Shown one piece after another: positions 51,800 to 60,840 of a DNA stretch of 64,000 bases (position 1 is the first letter of the stretch; each line of letters opens with the position of its first letter). This stretch comes from CAIVPM01 sp964477265. Lineage in GTDB: Bacteria > Bacteroidota > Bacteroidia > Chitinophagales > Chitinophagaceae. The translations under genes and the position numbers were made by a program. The stretch spans positions 29,462 to 93,461 of the forward strand of contig CAYZDJ010000008.1 in assembly GCA_964477265.1 (NCBI GenBank), given 5' to 3'. The notes beneath the pieces were generated by a model. The model had not been told where the DNA came from. It saw nothing but the letters and a program-made list of their open reading frames with translations, and ran no database searches.

Positions 51800-52672
51800 C
51801 TACAATAAATTCTGCAACTTAAAACTAGCTATTTCAATTCCTTTTTTTACAGCTATATCTACTGATTGATTATTTAGATAAGCACTAATAAATCCTGCCC
51901 AAAAAGAATCACCTGCCCCGGTTGCATTTTTAACTTGTATTTGTTGTGCTGCAATAAAATTCCAATTGGTTACATTGGTTTTAAAATAAACGCCCTTTGA
52001 ACCACAGGTTAAGCAAATTGCTTTTGCCGAAACTGTATTTAAAAATTGCATTGCCTCATCTTCAGCTACTTCTTTATCCAAAAACCTGCATACATCATCT
52101 AAACTAAATTTCAGCAAAGGGTCATATTGCTGAATTGTTGCAAAAACCTTGTCGGCGTAGGCTCTATTTTTCCAAATTGCAGGGGCATAATTCCAGTCAA
52201 CCGAAATTAACTTGTCTTGTGTATATGCTGTTTTAAAAGTATCTAAAACTGTTTGAGAAGCTGGTTGCTGGCTCAGGCAAAACGCTGTGCTGTGTACCAA
52301 AGCAATATCGTTTAATAAACTACTATCTATAGATACAATTTCTTTGTCGGCATCTCTGTATGCAATAAAATCGGGTGTTTGGGCTGTTTTGGACACAGCA
52401 ATAAAACTTGTGCTATGATTGTCTAAAACAGTAATATGCTCTGCATCAATGTTCCTGTTTTTAAGGGTTTGAATTATCTTTTTTCCAAAACCATCATTGC
52501 CTACCGATGCAACCAATATTGCTGATACATCTAATTTACTTAAATAATAATTGAAGTTTGCCACACTACCACCTACTACAATTTCAAGAGAATTTGCATG
52601 TTCCAAATCTGTAGTAATTTCAGCAGAAATACCATCAATCAAAACCTCGCCTATACATAGAATATTGCTCAT
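51800..52672 (-). CDS. PfkB-family sugar kinase (probable fructokinase)
   Basis: This 290-residue kinase has the PfkB fold: ILCIGEVLIDGI at the N-terminus, the EIVVGGSVANFNYYLSKL substrate loop with the GG motif, VGNDGFGKKI and the catalytic signature KNATGAGDSFWAGF (Asp base in GAGD). It should phosphorylate fructose to fructose-6-phosphate: it is the last gene of a cluster with an invertase-type glycosidase, 11 bp downstream of it, and a sucrose-type transporter. Other PfkB substrates cannot be excluded. Confidence 0.88.
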   Translation of the reverse strand: MSNILCIGEVLIDGISAEITTDLEHANSLEIVVGGSVANFNYYLSKLDVSAILVASVGNDGFGKKIIQTLKNRNIDAEHITVLDNHSTSFIAVSKTAQTPDFIAYRDADKEIVSIDSSLLNDIALVHSTAFCLSQQPASQTVLDTFKTAYTQDKLISVDWNYAPAIWKNRAYADKVFATIQQYDPLLKFSLDDVCRFLDKEVAEDEAMQFLNTVSAKAICLTCGSKGVYFKTNVTNWNFIAAQQIQVKNATGAGDSFWAGFISAYLNNQSVDIAVKKGIEIASFKLQNLL

Positions 52673-52683
52673 CTTATATCAAT

Positions 52684-53841
52684 TTATTTAATCAAACTTT
52701 TTTCTGCAATTACAGCTCCAGCAGCACTCCAGCTACAAAAATTAATGCCACATGGCTGTAGTGTTTTTGCATCAATACATTCATTACAACTATTGTTCAT
52801 GCTGTTAGCCTTATGAATGCCTTGTATAATTTTTTTTGCTAAACTTTTTTGTTCGTATTTACTCAAAGCCATTGCCAATAAACCATTCCAAACACTCCAC
52901 AACCCTCCATTATGAAACTGCCCTGGTTTATTTCTAAATACAAAAGCATAGTTATGCTCTAAGCTTTTCATATCATTATCTGTATTTTCAATTGTTGGAT
53001 AAAAAGATGGCAATAGATTGCAAGGCTTACTGCTTATATATTTTTGAATCCACTTTATTACCAATTGCTGTTGTTGCTTGGTACCAATATTTAAGTATAG
53101 TGCCAGTGCATTAGCCTGCAAGTCAAAATACTCATACACCCTGCCTGGATTAAAACCCATTAACCAGTATTCGCTATCATGCTTTGGCATCAAATGCTTC
53201 AGGTTTTCAGCATAATGGTTTTGCTTAATTTTTTTCCAGTAATTCTCTTCAATAACATTTACTATGCTATCTGCTTTCTTGCCATACTTTTTAATACCAT
53301 AAACCTGTGAAGCAAGTTGCAAAGCCCATATCCTTAACAATTGATTAAATAATGTATAACCATGATGAATGTATTCATCTGCCCAATCGCCACTTTGTGG
53401 TGTATATATTAAATGCTTGCCATTAAACTCCCAGGCATCAAGTAGTGCAAAACATTTTTTTACTTTAGTAAAATATTTTTTTTGCAGGCTATCATCATTG
53501 CTATGCAATGTATAAAAGCATAGTGCTATTACTGCCCAACTTGGATTATCAACTCTACCAACAGTTCCACCATAGCTTACCTCATTGCTATCAGCTTTTA
53601 CATTACTTGGTATAAATCCATTTTTATGCTGATGACTGAAAATGGTAATAATAGTTTGCCTTGCAGCAGCAATAAGCTTTTCATCTTTACTTAGCATAGC
53701 TGCAATTACACATATTGCTCCATCGCGTGTCCATACTCGTTTATAATTTGCTATATCAGTTACAGCTGCTACAAAACCTTTAGGTGTTATAGCTTGTTGT
53801 AAAATATTAATACTGTTGTTATATGCTGTAGTATTTACCAT
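52684..53841 (-). CDS. GH100-like (alpha/alpha)6 glycosidase, probable invertase
   Basis: This 385-residue cytoplasmic protein has the (alpha/alpha)6-barrel pattern of GH100-type and amylo-1,6-glucosidase-like enzymes: KRVWTRDGAICVIAAML near residue 35 (likely catalytic Asp), IPSNVKADSNEVSYGGTVGRVD, PQSGDWADEYIHHGYTLFNQLL (Asp/Glu pair), and NFCSWSAAGAVIAEKSL at the end. It begins within the transporter stop codon (TAATG overlap) and is followed by a fructokinase-type gene. That context favours hydrolysis of sucrose to glucose and fructose. The family call is from motif memory; a debranching-type activity is the main alternative. Confidence 0.72.
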   Translation of the reverse strand: MVNTTAYNNSINILQQAITPKGFVAAVTDIANYKRVWTRDGAICVIAAMLSKDEKLIAAARQTIITIFSHQHKNGFIPSNVKADSNEVSYGGTVGRVDNPSWAVIALCFYTLHSNDDSLQKKYFTKVKKCFALLDAWEFNGKHLIYTPQSGDWADEYIHHGYTLFNQLLRIWALQLASQVYGIKKYGKKADSIVNVIEENYWKKIKQNHYAENLKHLMPKHDSEYWLMGFNPGRVYEYFDLQANALALYLNIGTKQQQQLVIKWIQKYISSKPCNLLPSFYPTIENTDNDMKSLEHNYAFVFRNKPGQFHNGGLWSVWNGLLAMALSKYEQKSLAKKIIQGIHKANSMNNSCNECIDAKTLQPCGINFCSWSAAGAVIAEKSLIK

Positions 53842-55160
53842 TAGTCAAAAGCATTGTGTTTATTTGTTTGTACTCTTAAAACTAATATAGCAGCTATGAT
53901 AAGTAAGATTCCAGCCAAGAAAATTGCCATAGCAGGATTGGATTGCAAAAACCCTTTATAAATAAATTTGAAGCTGATAGTTTCAATAAGCATTGGTATT
54001 ACAATAAACATATTTAAAATACCCATATATACACCTGTTTTTTGTGGAGGAATACTGCCAGCTAAAATTACATATGGTGTACCCATCATGCTTGCCCAAC
54101 CAATGCCTAAGCCTATTACAGACAATAATACAAATGTTGGCGAGTGTGTTTGGGTTGCTATTATTAAACCTAATCCTGCCAGTAATAAGCAAAGAGAATG
54201 TACTTTGGTTGCAGCCATTTTTTTTGCTATCCATGCTATTAAAAAAGCTACACAAAATGTAACTATATTATATGTTGCATTTACTTTACCAGTAAGCAAT
54301 TGAGCTGATGCAAATGCTTCGCTTTTTGCATCAACAGTGTTGTAAATTGTTTTTGCTAAACATAGCGTAATGTATTGCCAGTAAATAAACATAGCATACC
54401 AGGTAAACAGATATACTATCGCCAATTGTTTCATTTGTACTGGCATTTCTTTAACAGCTTCAATAATGTCTTTAAATACCGAACTTATGTTTTGTGGATT
54501 GGCCTTTATATGCTGAATTTCGTCTGTGCTTAATGGGTCTTCTTTTGTTTTAAAAAGAGAATACATTATTGATGAAATGGATACTACTGCACCAATAATA
54601 AATGCTGCATAAGTGGTGTAAGTAATATTGTTGCTGCTTCTGGCATTTTGGCTAATTAAACCTAAACTTATTAAAATGCCAGGAGTAATGTTGGCTAATG
54701 TGATACCTAAGCCAGTAAAAAAACTTTGTGTTAAGAATCCAATGCTGTGTTGCTTTGCAGGCAATTTATCACTTACAAATGCTCTGTAAGGCTCCATTGT
54801 TAAATTATTGGCGGCATCTAAAATCCATAATAAACTTGCAGCCATCCAAATGCTTGAACTAAATGGCATTGCCAATAAACAAAGGCTGCAAAAGATAGCC
54901 CCAATAAAAAAGAATGGTCTTCGCCTGCCGTATTTACTAATTGTTTTATCGCTGATAGCACCAACTATTGGCTGCACAATTAATCCTGTCATGGGTCCTG
55001 CAAGGTTTAACCATGGTATGTCATCAGGATTGGCACCTAAATAAGAATATATAGGTGTCATATTGGTTTGCTGTAAACCAAAGCTGTATTGCAATCCAAA
55101 AAAACCAACATTCATATTAATAATGCTGGCAAAACTTAATGATAACTTTTTTGATTGCAT
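53841..55160 (-). CDS. GPH-family sucrose transporter-like MFS protein
   Basis: This 439-residue protein has 12 predicted transmembrane helices and the features of glycoside-pentoside-hexuronide/SUC-type carriers: LAGPMTGLIVQPIVGAISD in helix 2-3 (given in part) and the loop KYGRRRPFFFIG, close to the GRRRPF motif of plant sucrose transporters. It should import the disaccharide across the inner membrane with a proton. It lies 100 bp downstream of the TonB receptor, past a terminator, and overlaps the glycosidase gene by 1 nt. Confidence 0.87.
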   Translation of the reverse strand: MQSKKLSLSFASIINMNVGFFGLQYSFGLQQTNMTPIYSYLGANPDDIPWLNLAGPMTGLIVQPIVGAISDKTISKYGRRRPFFFIGAIFCSLCLLAMPFSSSIWMAASLLWILDAANNLTMEPYRAFVSDKLPAKQHSIGFLTQSFFTGLGITLANITPGILISLGLISQNARSSNNITYTTYAAFIIGAVVSISSIMYSLFKTKEDPLSTDEIQHIKANPQNISSVFKDIIEAVKEMPVQMKQLAIVYLFTWYAMFIYWQYITLCLAKTIYNTVDAKSEAFASAQLLTGKVNATYNIVTFCVAFLIAWIAKKMAATKVHSLCLLLAGLGLIIATQTHSPTFVLLSVIGLGIGWASMMGTPYVILAGSIPPQKTGVYMGILNMFIVIPMLIETISFKFIYKGFLQSNPAMAIFLAGILLIIAAILVLRVQTNKHNAFD

Positions 55161-55175
55161 AGTGTAACTTTTTTA

Positions 55176-55208
55176 AAAAAGACTGCCCTATAAAAATAGG
55201 ACAGTCTT
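55176..55208 (-). terminator. hairpin between the TonB receptor and transporter genes
   Basis: AAGACTG (55179-55185) and CCTA (55187-55190) pair with TAGG (55197-55200) and CAGTCTT (55202-55208) with one mismatch, ending in a T run on the minus strand. Partial read-through would set a higher level of receptor than of transporter. Confidence 0.8.
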
Positions 55209-55259
55209 GAGTAACCACAAAAAAGAGAAATAAGAAAAAAAAACCTCAAAAATTACCTA

Positions 55260-57887
55260 CTAAAAACTAAATGTTGCAGTAGCTGATACTGTTGTTCCAG
55301 TTATCGATCTTGCCCTGATAATATTAGTAGTGTTAGGAGTTATTGAACCTTCTTCAGACTCTGTAATACCCAAAACATTACCAATATTATTTGCATTAAG
55401 TGAAATGTTTGCAGCCTTAGAAAATCTATAGTTTACAAATGGATTTAACATTACGTAACCTTTAAATTTAAGCTTATTGTCATCTTGTGCAAACGAGCTT
55501 GATGTACCTATTGCAGTGATTCCTATTGTAAAATTGTTAGATGTAAAGGAAGGAACTATATTAAAAATAAATGGTGCTTGTCTTCTTGGTTTATTGTCCT
55601 TATTTGCTCCATCTGTAATTTTTGCATTGGTATAAGTTAATCCACCCCTTATGTCAAAGTTTTTGCTTAAACGTGCAGCAGCTTCTATTTCTAAACCAAT
55701 AGACTTATAATGGTTTTCAATAACTTTTTGAGTAGTTGCTTCGTAACCACCTTGCTCGTTTACATTAGCATAAAATCCTGTAATGAATAAACCTAAATTT
55801 TTGTAGTTGGCTTTGTATCCAATTTCTGCCTGATCAATTTTATCTGTTACACCTTTTGCTGTTCCATCTGCAAATACATTTCCACTAAATAAAATTCTGT
55901 CAGCTTTTGCAGAATAACCAGAACTATATCTTGCAAAAATGGCTGTGTTTTCAGATAACTTGTAGTTGCCACCTAATGAGAAAGAAACATAATCATACTT
56001 ATAATTTACTGCACTTGTATTTTGACGATTGATAGATGAAACGCTTGTTTCAATAGAATCAATAGTGCCATTATTGTTAACATCAACAGAAGATTGAGAG
56101 CCATCAGCAAAATTACCTCTTGCTTTGCCCATATCCCATCTTGCACTTGCTTCAAATGATAATTCATTAGTTGGCTGAAACCCAACAACAGCATAAGGTG
56201 CAGCTACTTCATACTTTACATTGTAACCTCTTTGACAACAGTTGCCCCAAACAGGCACACCATAAGCATATTGCCCATTTTGGGTTAATTTAACGCCGCT
56301 ATTATTATAAATATCCAATGGCCTTAATCCATTTCCTTTTACATCTGTCAAATATGAATTCCATAACCAACTCATATTTATATTTTGTAAAGATTTATAA
56401 AAGCCAAAAGTGAAATCAACTTTGTCTAACTTCTTTTTCACTTTCATATCATTTACAAAATTGTTAAAGTCGCTAAGCTCTGTATCAAACATGTGAATGA
56501 TCATGGCATTAGTGCCACTATATGCTGCATTGTCATTGGCATACTTTAAAGTGGCACCAGCCAAATTCCAGTTTTTTGCACTGGCTATTGTTGATAACAT
56601 ATCTGAAGTTGTTCCTACGCTTGCAGGAAATGGTGCTACAAAACGTCCACTGTTTAATGCCAATCTTGCTCTGTTCTCTAATCTCCAGCCATCGCCTAAA
56701 TCAAAGCTAAACTCTGCACCAACACTTGTAGTAACAGGATGCATTCCATCAGCTACATCCACATTTCTTCTTTCTCCATTTACACCTAAACCAAAGTTTT
56801 GTGTCATGTAAGGGCTATGCAAAGTGCCATTTTTAGCATCAAATCCATCAACATTACTGAATGTAGGATTATCGTTAGTGCCAGTTACCTGCAATGGCAT
56901 TGGCATATAAGCAGCTGCCCTATCGTTTAAATATTTAAAATACAATCGTGCATATCCTTTTCCAAAACTCTTTGTAAAGTTTAGTTTTAATTGTCCGCCA
57001 TTATTAGCATTAAAACCAGCAGTTCTTGGTCCTTCGCCACTTCTGTAAAATCCACCAACATTAAAAGTTAAACCATTACCAATTGGGGCTCCATAGCTAA
57101 AATCTGTTCTTGTATTTCCAAAACCCAATCCTTGAGTAAAAGAAATGCTTCCACCTTCGGTTACACCAGTTTTACTGATAAAGTTAATAATACCTGCAGG
57201 TGAATTTGTAGCCATTGTAGATGCAGAACCACCACGTACAGCCTCAACCCTTGCCAATGTATTGTCAATTCTTAAAAAGATATCAGCAGTTGCAAATGCA
57301 ATATCGCCAAATTGCAACACAGGCAAGCCATCTTCTTGTAGTTGCAAATATTTTGAACCACCAGCAGAAATAGGCACACCTCTTACTGTAATGTTTGTAT
57401 TTCCATCTCCACCACTTGCTTCTGCTTTAATACCAGGTATAGACCTTAAAACTTCAGCAGTTGTTCTTGCTGCTGTTTTATTAATATCATCAAGCTTTAA
57501 AGTACTTATTGAAACACTTGAATTTAGTTTTGACTTTGGATTTGAGCTGCCTGTTAAAACTACTTCAGATAAGTTTAATACGTCACTTTTTAAAACAAAA
57601 TCAACAGTTGAGTTAGATTTTCCATCAACTGTTTTTTCTTCACTTGCATAACCAGCATATGTTACCCTGATAGTTAATTTTTCATCTGTGCCTGGTACAC
57701 TGATAGAAAAACTTCCATTACTTTCAGACATACTGCTTTTGCCAGAAGGACTAACTGAGATAGTTGCTTTAGGTAAACCTTCTTTTTGGGTGTTGGTAAT
57801 TTTACCAGAAATGGTAATTAATTGTTGAGCAAAGCTTGAAAAGCTTAAACACATCAACAAAGAAAAAAGGGAAAGTGTTTTTTTCAT
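55260..57887 (-). CDS. TonB-dependent receptor (sucrose-locus outer-membrane transporter)
   Basis: This 875-residue outer-membrane protein has a signal peptide (SLLMCLSFSSFAQ), an N-terminal CarboxypepD_reg-like domain (about 24-105: TISGKITNTQKEGLPKATISV), a plug domain (about 118-230: TTAEVLRSIPGIKAE, ITVRGVPI, VEAVRGGSASTMATNSPAGIINFISK, given in part) and a 22-strand-type barrel ending in Phe (TATFSF). There is no SusD gene next to it, so it is a stand-alone receptor, like the SuxA type of the Xanthomonas sucrose locus. It is divergent from lacI. I chose the ATG at 57887 because a clean signal peptide starts there. Confidence 0.92.
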   Translation of the reverse strand: MKKTLSLFSLLMCLSFSSFAQQLITISGKITNTQKEGLPKATISVSPSGKSSMSESNGSFSISVPGTDEKLTIRVTYAGYASEEKTVDGKSNSTVDFVLKSDVLNLSEVVLTGSSNPKSKLNSSVSISTLKLDDINKTAARTTAEVLRSIPGIKAEASGGDGNTNITVRGVPISAGGSKYLQLQEDGLPVLQFGDIAFATADIFLRIDNTLARVEAVRGGSASTMATNSPAGIINFISKTGVTEGGSISFTQGLGFGNTRTDFSYGAPIGNGLTFNVGGFYRSGEGPRTAGFNANNGGQLKLNFTKSFGKGYARLYFKYLNDRAAAYMPMPLQVTGTNDNPTFSNVDGFDAKNGTLHSPYMTQNFGLGVNGERRNVDVADGMHPVTTSVGAEFSFDLGDGWRLENRARLALNSGRFVAPFPASVGTTSDMLSTIASAKNWNLAGATLKYANDNAAYSGTNAMIIHMFDTELSDFNNFVNDMKVKKKLDKVDFTFGFYKSLQNINMSWLWNSYLTDVKGNGLRPLDIYNNSGVKLTQNGQYAYGVPVWGNCCQRGYNVKYEVAAPYAVVGFQPTNELSFEASARWDMGKARGNFADGSQSSVDVNNNGTIDSIETSVSSINRQNTSAVNYKYDYVSFSLGGNYKLSENTAIFARYSSGYSAKADRILFSGNVFADGTAKGVTDKIDQAEIGYKANYKNLGLFITGFYANVNEQGGYEATTQKVIENHYKSIGLEIEAAARLSKNFDIRGGLTYTNAKITDGANKDNKPRRQAPFIFNIVPSFTSNNFTIGITAIGTSSSFAQDDNKLKFKGYVMLNPFVNYRFSKAANISLNANNIGNVLGITESEEGSITPNTTNIIRARSITGTTVSATATFSF

Positions 57888-57973
57888 TTGCAATCGTTTT
57901 TTTAATGAAGCAAACATATTATGCAATTTATATAAGAATATCTACCCATCCTTTGTTTTTGTTGCAATCATTT

Positions 57974-57999
57974 TCGCAAATGTTTTCGCAAATGTTTGC
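57974..57999. promoter_or_regulatory. probable LacI operator, TonB-receptor side
   Basis: The 12-mer TTTTCGCAAATG occurs twice in tandem (57971-57982, 57983-57994) and is followed by TTTGCA. This gives two TCGCAAA half-sites (57974-57980, 57986-57992) and the near-palindrome GCAAATGTTTGC (57988-57999), which is like the general LacI-family operator GCAAACGTTTGC. Confidence 0.75.
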
Positions 58000-58081
58000 A
58001 GTTGAAAACTTATTTAAAATACTCACTTTTTAAAAAAGCTTGACTAGCCATTTACACAGAAAAAAATAAAAAATATTATTG

Positions 58082-58110
58082 TTTGCGAAAATTAATTATA
58101 AAATTTGCGA
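58082..58110. promoter_or_regulatory. probable LacI operator, lacI side
   Basis: Two TTTGCGA half-sites (58082-58088 and 58104-58110) are 22 bp apart and lie 17 to 46 bp before the lacI start, which suggests autoregulation. They are the same 7-mer, inverted, as the sites at 57974 and 57986. Confidence 0.7.
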
Positions 58111-58127
58111 TAACGAAAATGCTATAA

Positions 58128-59120
58128 ATGAAACCCTCAACCACATTAAAACAAATCTCGCAAACATTAGGCTTAAGTATTTCAACAGTATCTCGTGCCT
58201 TAAAAAACCATCCAGATATATCTGAAACCACAAAGATTAGAGTTGCTGAATTATCGGCAGTTATGGAATATGAACCTAACACAAATGCTGTTAATTTACG
58301 TACCAATACCAGCAAACTGTTTGGCGTAATTATACCAGAAATATCAGGGCTTTTTTACGACTCTGTTATTTCTTCAATCGAGGAAGAAGCAAGGTTGCAT
58401 GGCAATTCATTAATTATTTTGCAATCTGGAGATGACCCAAATATAGAAGCTGAGAATTTAAAGCTATGCAGGCAAAACAGGGTTAGAGGTGTTTTTGTTG
58501 CTGTGTGTGCCGAAACAAAGGATTATACTCCATTTAAGAAATTTATAGAGAATGATATTCCGGTAATATTTATTGATAAAGTTCCTGCCGATTCTAATTT
58601 CAATAAAATTTGTATGGCAGATGCAAAGGCAGCAATTATAGCAGCAGAAGCTTTATATGAAAAGGGAAAGAAAAATATTCTATCGTTTTTTGGCAATGCC
58701 AAGATGAGCATTACACAAGAAAGGTTGCAAGCCTATGAAGAGTATTTTAAAAATAAAAAAAGTGTTAAGCTTAATATTAAAGAAGCGTTAAACCCAAATG
58801 CTGCATACGTAGCAACTAAAGATGCCTTTAAAAAGAAACAGAAACCTGATGCTGTTTTTTGCATGAGTGATGAAATACTGACTGGTGTAATGAAAGCTGT
58901 GCTTGAGTTAGATTTAAAGCCAGGCAAAGATTTTGGATTAATAACCATTAGCAATGGTTATATACCCCACTTATATTACCCAGATATAACTTATGTAGAA
59001 ACCAGTGGCTACAAACTTGGAAAACTTGCCTATAGCAGAATGCTGGCTTGCCTTGCTGGTAGTAGCTTTATACAAAATTTTGAAGTTGGATCTTTGTTGG
59101 TAAATGGTGGTTCACTTTAA
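58128..59120 (+). CDS. LacI-family transcriptional regulator
   Basis: This 330-residue repressor has an N-terminal LacI-type helix-turn-helix and hinge (TLKQISQTLGLSISTVSRALKNHPDISETTK; given in part) and a periplasmic-binding-protein-like ligand domain (VIIPEISGLFYDSVISSIEE, FIDKVPAD, KPDAVFCMSDEILTGVMKA). It is divergent from the TonB receptor of the sucrose-type locus and is followed by an MFS gene, so it is probably the local regulator with a sugar as effector. Four TTTGCGA-type half-sites lie in the shared intergenic region. Confidence 0.92.
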   Translation: MKPSTTLKQISQTLGLSISTVSRALKNHPDISETTKIRVAELSAVMEYEPNTNAVNLRTNTSKLFGVIIPEISGLFYDSVISSIEEEARLHGNSLIILQSGDDPNIEAENLKLCRQNRVRGVFVAVCAETKDYTPFKKFIENDIPVIFIDKVPADSNFNKICMADAKAAIIAAEALYEKGKKNILSFFGNAKMSITQERLQAYEEYFKNKKSVKLNIKEALNPNAAYVATKDAFKKKQKPDAVFCMSDEILTGVMKAVLELDLKPGKDFGLITISNGYIPHLYYPDITYVETSGYKLGKLAYSRMLACLAGSSFIQNFEVGSLLVNGGSL

Positions 59121-59154
59121 ATATTTATAAACTTTATTATTAAAAAAATTTGCA

Positions 59155-60405
59155 ATGAATTCTATAAAAAAAGAATATGGTATTCTCTCTTTACCTGTAA
59201 TAGTTGGTGCTTTAGGTTTTTTTGTAGATATATACGATTTGCTTGTTTTTAATATTGTAAGAATACAAAGCCTCAGCGATTTAGGCATACCAGAAAATCA
59301 GCAAAAAAACATTGCAGAAAATATTATTAACTGGCAAATGGGTGGTTTGGTTTTAGGTGGCATTTTATGGGGTATGCTTGGCGATAAAAAAGGAAGAAAG
59401 AGTGTGTTGTTTGGTTCTATTTTGTTGTATTCACTCACCACTATTGCCAACAGCTTTGTTACAGATATTACTACATACACTATTCTAAGATTCATTGCTG
59501 GCCTGGGTTTGGCAGGAGAACTTGGTGCAAGCATTACATTAACCAGCGAAATATTACCTAAAGAAAAAAGAGGATTGGCAGCAACTGTTATTGCTGTGTG
59601 TGGTGTATTAGGCACTATCACTGCTTATATTGTGTATGCACAAACTGGTCATAACTGGCAACTATGTTATAGAATTGGTGGTGTTATGGGCTTGTTGCTT
59701 TTATTGTTAAGAGTAAAAGTTTTAGATAGTAACTTATACGATGATGCAAAAACATCTCATTTGCAAATGGGTAATTTCTTTATGTTCTTTAACAATAAAA
59801 AAAGATTTGTAACCTATATAAAGTGTATTGCAATTGGCTTGCCTGTATGGTATGTAATAGGTGTGCTTATTACATTTTCAAATGAATTTGCAAGCCGTTT
59901 TTCCATTAAAGATTTTGATCAACCCAGAGCATTAATGTTGCAATATGTAGGCTTGGCTTTTGGAGATTTGTTTGCTGGAATCTTAAGCAACTTCATTAAA
60001 AGCAGGAAGAAGACATTGCTGTTGTATTATGCTATATTAATTGTTGTTATCAACTGCTTCTTTTATTTTAAAGGAGGAGGCAATAGCTACAATATGTATA
60101 TATACTGCATTTTGCTTGGTTTTGCAAGTGGCATTTCCGTGTTATACATTACCATGAGTGCCGAAAATTTTGGAACCAACTTGCGTGCTACTGCTGCTAT
60201 TTCAATTCCAAATATGGTGCGTGGCTTTTTGCCATTAATTGTAATTTTATTCAGGTTTTTAAGAGAAGGTTCTTTACTTACATTTAATGACAAGTACGTT
60301 CCTGCTGCTTGGATTGTTGGTATTATTATTTTAGCAATTGGCTTGCTTGCAGCCATTAAAACCAAAGAAACCTTTGCAAAAGACATGAACTTTGTAGAGC
60401 AGTAA
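59155..60405 (+). CDS. MFS sugar/organic acid transporter
   Basis: This 416-residue protein has 12 predicted transmembrane helices and the MFS loop motifs (LGDKKGRKSVLFGS between helices 2 and 3, RFIAGLGLAGELGASITLTSE, and LPKEKRGLAAT). It resembles the sugar-porter/aromatic-acid type more than GPH carriers. It lies 34 bp after lacI on the same strand and may be co-expressed with it. The substrate is unknown; a monosaccharide is one guess from context. Confidence 0.85.
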   Translation: MNSIKKEYGILSLPVIVGALGFFVDIYDLLVFNIVRIQSLSDLGIPENQQKNIAENIINWQMGGLVLGGILWGMLGDKKGRKSVLFGSILLYSLTTIANSFVTDITTYTILRFIAGLGLAGELGASITLTSEILPKEKRGLAATVIAVCGVLGTITAYIVYAQTGHNWQLCYRIGGVMGLLLLLLRVKVLDSNLYDDAKTSHLQMGNFFMFFNNKKRFVTYIKCIAIGLPVWYVIGVLITFSNEFASRFSIKDFDQPRALMLQYVGLAFGDLFAGILSNFIKSRKKTLLLYYAILIVVINCFFYFKGGGNSYNMYIYCILLGFASGISVLYITMSAENFGTNLRATAAISIPNMVRGFLPLIVILFRFLREGSLLTFNDKYVPAAWIVGIIILAIGLLAAIKTKETFAKDMNFVEQ

Positions 60406-60408
60406 ATT

Positions 60409-60834
60409 TTATTCGTTCTTTATTAAAGTATCTGCTTTTGCAACTTCTATTTTAGTTGTATCTGCTGTAACAAATGGGTTAGCTACTGTATCAACCATTT
60501 CTTTAGGCATTACAAATGCAGCCCTAGAAAAACTTTTGTAGCTTATTTCGGGAAAGTCAATTTTAAATAACAAACCCTTTTTTGAAGCTTTACTTTTTTC
60601 CTTTACAGTCGTTGGTGGTGGTGGCGTATAGCTTTTAATTTCTCCCCTGCTAAAATCCTCAAATTCTACATTCTTCAAGCTGTCTTTTTTTACAATAATT
60701 TTATTGCTTTCATCATGATACAATTTTTTATTAGTACCATTATGTTCTGCAATGGCAAAGTCAGCAATGCCCCATGCAAATGCAACGAACATGAGTAGTG
60801 TTGTAATAATTAAAAATGGTTTTATCTTTTTCAT
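60409..60834 (-). CDS. membrane-anchored hypothetical protein
   Basis: This 141-residue protein has one N-terminal transmembrane helix (PFLIITTLLMFVAFAWGIADF) followed by a charged, Pro-containing periplasmic or cytoplasmic tail (SYTPPPPTTVKEKSK). I do not recognise a family. It lies 6 bp after the DUF2306 gene, so the two are probably one operon, and its stop is 3 bp from that of the convergent MFS gene. Confidence 0.68.
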   Translation of the reverse strand: MKKIKPFLIITTLLMFVAFAWGIADFAIAEHNGTNKKLYHDESNKIIVKKDSLKNVEFEDFSRGEIKSYTPPPPTTVKEKSKASKKGLLFKIDFPEISYKSFSRAAFVMPKEMVDTVANPFVTADTTKIEVAKADTLIKNE

Positions 60835-60840
60835 TTTATT

